64,000 nt of DNA from Rhabditophanes sp. KR3021 (Eukaryota; Nematoda; Chromadorea; Rhabditida; Alloionematidae). The stretch's first letter is position 1, and every line of letters starts with the position of its first letter. This document shows positions 49,313-59,300 of this stretch, piece after piece. The DNA lies in assembly GCA_963281155.1 (NCBI GenBank), contig CAUJLY010000002.1, forward strand, positions 3,534,001 through 3,598,000. The letters run 5' to 3'. The translations under genes were made by a program, and so were the position numbers. The notes beneath the pieces are model-generated. The model worked only from the letters and a program-made list of their open reading frames with translations, was not told the DNA's origin and did not search any database.

Positions 49313-51684
49313 ATGTTATCTGTCCTATTGTCACGGGTTGTGATTTTGACAGCCGGAACCCTATATCCGGCCTACCGTTCATTTAAAGCAGTACGAACCA
49401 AAAATGTCAAAGGTGAGTAATAAAGAAGTAAAAATTGAACTTATTTAATAATTTAGAATACGTAAAATGGATGATGTTTTGGATTGTATTTGGGCTTTTC
49501 ATGTTCTTTGAAGCAATTGCCGATATTTTTGTCTCATTTTGGTTTCCATTTTATTATGAGGCAAAGATCATTTTTGTGATATGGCTTCTTTCGCCATGGA
49601 CAAAAGGTTTGAATTATCTAAATGTATTTAATTAACTATTTCATTTTTAGGTATGCAAAAGTCTATTAAAAATTAAAAAATGGACACAAAAACTATATTT
49701 ATAAGCCAGTTGCAATTACTTCTTTAACAACAAAGAACTTGTCGAGGATAAGTTTACCAATTAATTGAGCACTTGCAGGTGTGAGTATGTGAATTTGTTC
49801 AAAAGAACATTTGCCATGATCTACATTCTTAACTTGCACACCAAAGTACTCAGTTAAAATGTAATCCAGGTTCTCTCCCAATTCTTTGTCTCTAACAGCC
49901 ATTTTTACTGCAATTGTCTTCTTTCTTTTCACGATTGATGTCCCTCATTCTTCGTTCTTTTTTTGGGTGAACACATTGATCATTAACATGAGCTTTGTAC
50001 TTGGAGAAATGATCTGGCATTATTTGTCGCTACCTAGGAGTCTTATGTTTGGCATGGATTTCCCCAACATATTAGACTGTTTTGACGAAATCGTCAATAG
50101 CCCATTCACTAAAGAGCTTTTTGATGATCGTAGTATCTAGGAATAGATACACAAAGACAGTTGTTCGTGCAGCTGGATTGTTAATTTCTGGCCAAATCTT
50201 CAGCAAGATTTTCTTAGCATTAAAATTTTCATTAAACACTTTCACTTCCTCAAATAATTGCTCACAGTTCCTTACTTGGTGATGTCTTGACAACGTTTTC
50301 AAATCGCAATAAACAACTTTACACCATTTGCAATAGATTTCTTTAGGATGATCATTAGTTTGATGTTCCTTTAAGACTTTGTCACATAAAACTAGGTATT
50401 TTGAAGCATCATAATAATTGGGAATGTAGTTGGTGGTTTAAATTCAGGCACATCTGCTTATTAATAGGTGCAAATGTGTCAGATTCCACCAATGTTCTCC
50501 TAATTCTTTGACTTGATCTTCTGTCAACCAATTCAGAAACTCACATTTTCCATATCTTGTCTAGTATACACATTAAATCTCAACAACTCATCATCCTCAT
50601 TTTCAGCTCTAACTCCAACTTAGAACTGCACTTTCTATGGAACAAAAAAGTCATATACACTCCGTTTCAATTTACCATTACATGACTTCGGAACTTCGTT
50701 CATAAAGGCTTCAAGAAGTTGAGTAAAAGAGTAACTTTGACATTTCTCTCCTTTAGAGTCTCTAATATCTTCTAGTTTTCGGCATGTAAAGTTAGAATTA
50801 GAAACAAATTTTTCTTTACAGCCTGGGCCTTCTAGTTTTTTGTCTGATTTTTTGGTATCAGCCAACCTCCAGCAACATTGATTATCTTACCTGCAAACTT
50901 GATACAGAACTTCTTTTACATTAAACTTAAAAAGACAGAGTTAAAATATATTTTCAACGTTATTAATAATCTGATGATTCCAGGGGCATCATTGCTGTAT
51001 AGAAAAGTATGTTACATTTTATTAGATACTAGTAATTAGATTGTTTTAGTGGATACATCCATTACTCTCAAAACACGAGGATGAAATTGATGCTATGCTT
51101 GAGAAAGCAAAAGACGAATCATATAAATCAGCTCTGTCTATTGGTCAAAAGGGAATTTCCGCCGCAAAAGACATCATCGCAACAGCCGCATTGCGTGGCC
51201 AAGAAAGACTTCAAAAAAGTTATAGTATGAACGATGTTTCTGGAGACAATGCTGTGTATAGAAGAAAAACTCTAGGCGGCCGAATTCAAGCGGAAAGAAT
51301 TGTTAACGAAGAGGTAATTATTGAGGAGGACGACACTAAAGTTAGGACTTGGTCAGGCTACTACGATGACAAAGGGACACTCGTCGAAAATGTAGTGTGT
51401 AATTAAAGTCATAAAATGTTATACCACCTAATTTGTAAATACCATAAAACTTAAAGAATCCCATAAAATTTTTTAAATTAAATGTTTTGTTTTAGATACA
51501 AGAAGAAGGTAACGACCCATACGATGATGAACTTATTGATCTGTCAGATGACCAATATATTCCTCCAAAACAAGCCAAAGCCAGATCTCGCACCACCTCA
51601 AGATCCAGAGGAGATAGTGTCGAAGCTGTAACAGAACCTGTATATTCGACTCGCGTCACACGGTCTCAACGATCCAATTATTGA
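49313..51684 (+). CDS. REEP: REEP1-4-type ER-shaping protein
   Basis: Hairpin membrane protein of the TB2/DP1/HVA22 family that bends tubular ER and links it to microtubules. Exons 49313-49412, 49457-49606, 50984-51006, 51050-51394 and 51496-51684 join in phase to 268 residues. Visible: [27 protein letters not shown], then [34 protein letters not shown] and LLSPWTKG, followed by [14 protein letters not shown] and an amphipathic helical tail. The C-terminal part is acidic then Ser/Arg rich. Reading through the donor at 51395 adds three codons (VCN) and a stop, so intron retention would remove the last 62 residues. Intron 2 (1377 bases) holds a minus-strand repeat copy, while the other introns are 43-101 bases. 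Confidence 0.9.
49699..50865 (-). repeat. Intronic element copy 8, antisense to REEP
   Basis: On the minus strand a start-like segment [12 protein letters not shown] (ATG replaced by TTG at 50863-50865) matches MADKSRKERLKQ of the copy at 35223. Downstream are a Cys/His finger ([18 protein letters not shown]), [18 protein letters not shown] and a C-terminal domain ([41 protein letters not shown]). Several stops interrupt it. It aligns well with copy 6 but lies on the opposite strand, matching the opposite orientation of its host gene. Confidence 0.6.
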
Positions 51685-53057
51685 TGTCACACTACTAGAA
51701 GCTGAATGAAAATTACAATTCCAGATCGTCCAAATAAAGAGATTCTTGCAATAATCACTACTATGGCCTTAATCAATTTATAGACCTAATCATTCTCTTT
51801 AATCTAATTCATTCGATTTGAATTCCTACTCTATTTGAATTCACCTTACGTGTATTTTGACAATGATTTATCCATTAAAATTATTTTTAATCACATCGAC
51901 CTTCTTTATTCAAAAATAAAGCTTGCTAATCATTCAACAGCTAAATATTTAGTGATCTAATCACTCTCAATCTGAGTTAATCATTTGTTTTTATGTGGTG
52001 CTTTTTCACAACTCGACATAATACAATCATCAATTTAAAAATAAAAATATTTATACCCGAATGACACATTAGAACTTTGTAATAATTGCACAGAGGCTAT
52101 GTTATGCGAACTTTCTGCTAATGTATTTTTGAGTGAAGGGCATATACTTGTTAGTGAATTGACGAATACTTTCCGGTATTCTTTTGATCTTCAAAATAAA
52201 CATAATAGTTTTGTGAATATCAAATCATAACTAAAGTAAAAATATTATTTATTTGTTCAATTATATTTATGTAGGGTATAACTGCAATTGGTGATATTCA
52301 AGTTCTATAATGTAAGAGTTCCATTGATTGTGAAAAAGAGACAAGTTCAAATATAATATTGACAATGTCACATCCTGATAAATGATTCGTTTTTTAGAGT
52401 TCCGATTAAAAGACTTGTATTTCCAAAAAGTCTCAAGAATGAAAATATATTAATATAAACAAAACCAGCAAATAAAATTATCATTTTAGACTTAAAATCA
52501 AAGATACAACATGCAATCGAAGTTATGAATGAAAGAACTAAACATATGCTTATTTATTTTATCAATTTCTAATTCTTGGCTTACTCTTCTGCCTATTTTA
52601 TTTGGAAATAGCTTTTTATTAGTTGAGATATTTATATGGCTTAATAATCGTATATACTAACTTAATAATTTGAATGTGTTTTAATTTCATCACGGAAAAT
52701 GTAATTAAAGCATTAAATATAGTTTTCCATTCACTTTTTTTAGTAAAGTAAGGTCTGAAATGTGATGTGAATATTTTTATCTCATTTTTCATAAGACATT
52801 CTAATTGAGCTTTTATAAAACCTATCAAAACACGAAAAGTTCTCATGAAATATTAATCAAAAAAATGTGATATTTACAAAAATAGCAAGGATGCCATGAT
52901 AAAATTGGGTAATTTGTTAGCTTGATCCCATATGTTTCTAACGAAGTATAAAATTAATGCGTTAATATTATTTTGTAGACAACGCATGTAAAACGGATAA
53001 TCCTTAACGAATTAAATAAGCGTAATGATCCAATATAAGTTTATTCACTTTAAAAAA
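51685..53057. other. Convergent intergenic spacer
   Basis: 3' regions of REEP (AATAAA near 51736) and aminoacylase-1. About 1.3 kb of A+T-rich DNA with no recognised gene or repeat. Confidence 0.42.
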
Positions 53058-55615
53058 TTATACAGCATTGGCACAATTTTGAATTATATTTTCATAAATT
53101 TTGATTCCGTCTAAAAAGGTCTTGACTTCCAGATATTCGTTGTCGTCGTGGAGAAGAATCTTGGTCTTGTTAATTGGACTGAATCCAATTGAAATTACTC
53201 CAGACTATAATTACAAAAATTAATGCGATGATTTGTTTAATACTACATATCTGGTGTGAGAATAAATATGTTATTAACTTTAAAGTTTAAACTTGATCTT
53301 ATACTCAATGCCATTTTCGAAGAAAAAGACGGTATTAAATATGTTGATTATGTTCAATTTTATACTTCATAAAGCTTACCTCTCTAATAAACCTTGAATC
53401 CGTGGCACCTGTAATAAAAATTATAAACTAACTCGATATCTTTGGTCATATTATTTACCTGAAAATTTCGAAATTAATATTTACCAAATTTTTATATTTC
53501 ATGTTGAAATCAAAATTTGTATAGTTTTAATGACCCGTTATTAAAATCAGCCTAAATACCTTCAACGAGAATTGAAAAAGGAAGCTCTTTTTTGCAACAT
53601 GTTTAATGGCATTTGATTACTTCATAATTATATTTGTTTTGTTCAAAATGAAACAAAAAAATAACTCTGAGTCAAACAAAGGTTCATTAAAAGTTGCCAA
53701 GTGGATCAATTTTCTAGTCTATCAAGGAACACATCAAATAAATGCTAGAACTACTGCATTATCAATTGGACATTGCACTTACAACGCTTATACTAATTTG
53801 ACAACTCCTTCCGCCAAAAGATGCACTTAATTCAGGCTATTATCGGGTAAAATTCTGCTTCCAGCTTATGGAACTTTCAGTCTCAATTAGTATCCGATCA
53901 CCATGTTTATGAATTAAGAAAGGTTACTGTTTATGATATAAAGTCTAATCGAAAGGATGGTTCTTACAAATGCTTAGGATGTGATTCGGAATTTGTCTTG
54001 TATCGTAAACAATTGAAAAAGTTGTGTGCAAAAAACTATAGAAAGGGATCTTAGCTACAGCGACAATTTTGAGCTCTGGTACAATCTGATGACTGAGTTA
54101 AGAGTTGCTAAAGTCGATCTATCGTCAGCTAAATCGCTAAACTAACACTTCACAAATTACATCAATCTTCTAATTATATTACTTTCTAATTCATGCTTTT
54201 ATATATTTTTTATGATTTTTGTCCGTTCCTAATAATAGTTTTTTTAATTTGTTCTGCAATTTTTTAGTAAAAACCTGTGAAAATTTCCAATTTGAATGGA
54301 CAACCATTATTTTCCAAAGAAGAAGCAAACGCATTGACAAATATATTGTTGCGGTCAAAGGTGGGCTTTCCAGTTGGAAGTGATTTTTGAATGAAATCAA
54401 TTTCAACATCGGATCCGTTCCCGGCCTCAGCAGCCCAGCTATAAAGCATTTGCTCGAGCATTTCCAAGTCCTCAGTTGGGGTAACTCTAAAAAATATTTC
54501 TTTACTTAAAGATTAAGATTTATTTTACCTTATGTCCATATTAAGCTCGAATGTCTCAGGAACACAATTAATCTAAATACAATAATGAATCATGAAACAA
54601 GTGTTGTTTGAATTACTTGAAACCCGCCATCAACCTTGGTGCAATTAAGACTTGTAACGTTTCCGATGGTAAATTCAGGATTGCACTTAAGTTTGTTTTC
54701 TTGGCTGCTTCTATATTCAAGTGCTTTGTTGAGGATAAATTGGAACTTAGCTGTAAATAGAAAGAATAAAAACGTACAAAAAAATAATTAAAGGAACTGC
54801 CAATCCAAATTTTGTTTAACCATTTAAATATCAAATAAATATTCTTACCGATGGCTGTATTTTCGATAAAACGAGACCCGTGGCCTGAGGATCCTTTGCA
54901 TATGAATTTTACCCACCTAAAATATTGCGTAATAAATAATGGAACTATTATTTACCATGGGCATCTTTCAGCATAATAAACAATGAATGTTTCTCCTTCC
55001 GTAGCCAAGCCTTCGTCAAGAGCAAATCCAATGTTCATTTTTTTGTAAAACTCAGTTTCAATGAATCTCTTCATTCCATCGTTACCTAAAAATAATTTAT
55101 AAATATATAAAACACATTTTGACCCCACCGCCGATTTCCTCATCCGGTCCAAAAACTATGTGGATTGTTCTTTCGAATTGGTTAACTCCCCTGGACTTTA
55201 ATCTTCTTAATGCTTCTACATATTGAATTCCTACACATTTCATGTCCTAAAAATATTTTCTATGTATTTATTGAAAGTAACTTACTTGTGTTCCGCGACC
55301 AAAGATAGTCTTCCCATCATTGTGAGCTGAAAATGGGGGATATGTCCACTTTTGTGGATTTTCGACAGGTACTACGTCTGTGTGACTGTAAAGCATTAAA
55401 CTTTCTAAACTTGGATTACGTCCTTCAATAGTGAAACCAACGAATGGCTTTCCTGCTGCAACTTCGAACTCCCAATGTTGCCAATTCAACTCCTTAGCAA
55501 GACCAAACAAGAAGTCTCTACATTTGTAGTAGTCAGGCTTTGGATGGACAGTTTCAATACGAAGGTAATCTTGAAAGTTTTTCAAGGCAATTTCATCTTC
55601 TAAAGTGGTAGACAT
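53058..55615 (-). CDS. ACY1: Aminoacylase-1 (M20A zinc amidohydrolase)
   Basis: Cytosolic di-zinc enzyme that removes acyl groups from N-acyl amino acids. Nine minus-strand exons, 55286-55615, 55129-55246, 54956-55085, 54849-54916, 54617-54750, 54529-54572, 54275-54486, 53380-53408 and 53058-53204, join in phase to 403 residues (human 408). M20 metal-site residues are present: His in YSHTDVV, the bridging Asp in GTQDMK, the catalytic Glu pair in GPDEEIGG, Asp in FALDEGLA and the final His in [21 protein letters not shown] N-terminus, ERCPWWVKF and GFSPINKT match aminoacylase-1 over the related carnosine dipeptidases. Intron 7 (866 bases) contains an antisense repeat copy, while most other introns are about 40-100 bases. 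A strong acceptor (attatag) lies 5 bases before ATG 55615. Confidence 0.92.
53606..54140 (+). repeat. Intronic element copy 9, antisense to aminoacylase-1
   Basis: An open stretch (53636-53827; [20 protein letters not shown]) is followed by a worn finger ([20 protein letters not shown]) and [20 protein letters not shown], which aligns with the region before the YLFLD block of copy 6 (LLKIWSDINQLTA). The C-terminal domain is missing. Confidence 0.42.
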
Positions 55616-56327
55616 GTTTTCTATAATATTATCAAAATTATTTAAATCATTTGAATAATGTTAAACGTGTTTGTCTACTAGGCAGCAATTAATTTAAACT
55701 GCATAATATCAACCAATAAAAATGTTTGGTCAATTTAGCATTATTTTGTAGTGTATTCTTCCTAGATAAAATACACAAACATAGACTCTAATTAAAAGGA
55801 AGGGAATGAATAAATAAATATCATCAACAAATTATTTATATAGTAACGTCTCATGATAGTTTCCACGTGTACAATTGATGTTTATAAGGTATGTGTATTG
55901 TTTAGGTACAAATAAATACTATCCAGAGATTATAAAACATCCAAAGAGTCTTGAAGAGATCACATATTGCAAAAAGTGTCTTCAATGCTGTTTTGAATTA
56001 TTATAATCAGAAATTTATTAACCATAATACACAACAGTTAATTTGGAAGTTATAATAGTATTAAGATAATCAGGACATCGTATTCAATATTGTTATTTTG
56101 CTAAAAAAAGATTTCTATATAAAAAATGGTAACTCTTTTTAAGCTGCGATGATACATATGTATAATTCCGAATGATTTGTTCAGTTAAAGATTGCTTAAT
56201 GCAAATGGTCATGATAGGATTTGGATCATAAGTAATATGCATTTTTGTTAAACATTTATAAATGTTAAGGCGAAGATTATTTTATTTTGTGAAAGATAAA
56301 AAATATATCGATATTATTTGTGAATAA
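55616..56327. other. Intergenic spacer
   Basis: Upstream region of aminoacylase-1 and 3' region of alpha-catulin. A minus-strand AATAAA lies about 45 bases past the catulin stop. No other feature is recognised. Confidence 0.42.
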
Positions 56328-59300
56328 TTATGCCATTCGGGAAAATCTGTCAGATGCAGGGGTAGTTTGCTGTAAATCATTTGAGCTTCTGTGCATAGTA
56401 TGAGATGGAGGAGCAGTTCTTCTTGTACTAGGCGTTCTTCTCCACAAGGTGCTTTCTCTGCTGTTTCTTTGCGTATTTGCTTCTCCGCCATCTTCCATCG
56501 CATTTGCTCGCATATTTCCGGTTCCTCTAAACTCTATTTCGAATTTTGTTGCGCACACAAAACAGGCAGTGACTAGCTTTGCGATTTCATTCATCAAATT
56601 TTTTGTTTCTTGTATAACGCTATCAACTTTTGAGAATGTAGCTCCTTTTCCAACAGTGGGACTCTTCACTAATACTTGCAATTGCTGGCAATGTAAGGGA
56701 ATTCTTTCTAATACATTAGATAATTCATTTTTTTCCTGTGATCCCGGCACCTCATAGTGGAAATCTCTAACGGTCTTGTACATTTTATTAGCTTGCTCGG
56801 CATAAAACTCAGCCTGCGTGAATAGATCATGAGTTGTTTTCAATGGTCCATCCCCACGAGTAAACAAATACATATTATATGCCATCGATGACATGGATTT
56901 GGCTCTTTTTACAATATCATTTTCAGCATATACATCCCATTTCTCCGCTTCATTATCAACTTCCGCTGTCAGAAGTTTCATTTCCAACCCGACTTTAGCA
57001 ATTTTTTGCTGATCTTCTACGTCTAATGTAATGGGCTTTGATGGTTTTATAGTGGTTCCATGTTTCTAAATTTTACAGTTATTCATGTCAAATAATACAA
57101 GAAGTAGATAATTAATAATTCATTCAATACGCATACAAATAGACACATTTAAACAGACGATATACAAATACTACCAACAACATAAATAATTATTCAATAT
57201 TTTGTCTGCTATCATCTTCTTTCAAATATTTGTTGCCTAATTCTTTAAGTTTCGCACTTTCTATGTATAGGTTTTCCAATATTAATGACATGCAATCTTC
57301 AAAATGTTCATTTTTACCATTACGCCCTTTCCCCTTTTCTCGCATTTGAATAACAGGGGGTGGTGTTATAACTTCAACACTTTCATCTAAGCATTTAAAT
57401 TCACAACTCAAAGATGTTGATGCAATGCTTTCACTTAATTCGTTGCCTAATGGTTTGAGTACAATATTTTCAGTTAATTCTTTACTTAGAGGTTTAGATG
57501 CAGCATTTTCCATTAATTCCTTTTTTAGAGGTTTAGATGCAACATTTTCAGTTAATTCCTTTCTTAAAGGTTTAGGCGAGGTTGTCTTAAGTTCATTCAA
57601 ACTACTTGTTAAACAATTGGATGTTGAATGCTTTTGTTCTTTTCTAAAAGGTACAAAAGCAGATCCGGGGCTTAACTTAGATAATGAGCCAGAGCTACTT
57701 AGGAACTCTTTAGCTTCTTCAATGCCACTTTCAATGGAATTGGCATTAGGTGAGTTTTGAGTGTCATTACGACTTGACGATAATCTAGAATTTGCTAACG
57801 ACACAAAGGCACTATCACCAGCAACAGAAACACTCATTTCACAAGATGCATTACAAGAACAAGAAAGTAAATACGACATGCTTGGATTAATGTTACAACA
57901 CGACGACGAAAGGCAACCTACTCCTGGTCTGGGCAATGACATATACGCTTGCTTTTCAGCAGCAACGCGTCCTGAACGGTAATTAAAGTGTTAATTAATG
58001 TAATGAATGTTTTATATATTTTAATGATTATATCAAATGTTGTGTATCGTCCTACAAAGAAGGTATCTTAGGCCATTGGCATTATCTATGCAAATTAATA
58101 AAAATGTCCTTGATCTTGCCTCTAATATATTAACTGTTTTTTAGTATTTTTAAACTTGATGCATTCAAAATATGCAAATTATCTGCAAGCTATCATATGT
58201 ATAAAGAGTTTAAAACAACATTTTCGTTATTTTATGTTTTCGCGCTCAAATTATAAATATTAGTTATCATCCTCTCTACGTGTAATGGTTTTAAATCAAA
58301 TTTTAATTGCTTATAATTCTAGCTGAAACAACACTGCAATCTTATTCGGAGTTCCATTAAACTAATATGTGATATGAAAAGAGAAAGCAAACAGGTGCTA
58401 CGAATGTTAGTAGTACACTTGTTCGGTGATTGAGTGAGAATTTCAGCCAAGGAAGGTATGTTTAGAAACATCTATTATTATTCCTATTTTCTTTTAGAAC
58501 AAGATCAGACAAATGATAATGTCATTCTTGTGGATGGAATTCTTAATGAGCTGATGGATATTGGTAAGCTAAAGGACCGTATATAATTATTAACTGCATT
58601 AGATGTAACAACAAATAGCGACTCTAGAAAGCCCTCTTATGGAATAGTATCTCTAATGTTCCCAGAGAAGAAGGATGAAGTTACTAAACTGCTGTTTCAG
58701 GACATTTCAGACGCTGTTCAAATAAATCCTAAACAAATTTTCGGTTTAAGTCCAAATATTGAAATGACGAGTAAATACTATTTAATTTGATGCCATATTA
58801 TTTTTTCTAATTTAATAAATTCCTCCTTTTTTGAAAACTCACTAAAAAAATATTAGTTAAGATAAAAAAAGATTGCAACCTACCCTGATGCGACTGTGTC
58901 ATATTCTCTTGCCAGTCTTGCTAAAAAGTATAAAAGTAATGAATGCAATTTTCTCGTATTTACTTACATAAATCCGAAACATTTTGTGCCCCTAAAATAG
59001 CGCGCATTATTAAGTCGGTATGTTAGTCAAAAATGATGATTTAGACCAGAATTTAATTAATAATCCCCCCAATAAAAGTAATTTGATGACTTTAAAAGAT
59101 CCGTAGCGAAATTAGAGGGTATGCCACCATCAAATTTTACCATATAAGGGTATAAAAGTACAATTAAATCATTTTATTTTTTTGCCGCTTCATCATGTCT
59201 AAAAGAAAGGAGTCACGTTAAACTACTCCTTCTTCACAGAATAAAAGCCAAGAATAGAAGTCATTGATCTCTCGGATGATGAGAGCCTGGAAAGATTGAT

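Noticed and set aside
58917..58922. Use of the first AG for the 33-base catulin exon
   Set aside because: It gives the wrong phase on both sides; the AG four bases further restores the frame and the catulin match at W.
58870..59060. A further copy of the intronic family (VFTYINPKHF resembling YLFLDPRN)
   Set aside because: The similarity is about ten residues only, and the same bases include a phase-consistent 33-base catulin exon on the other strand.
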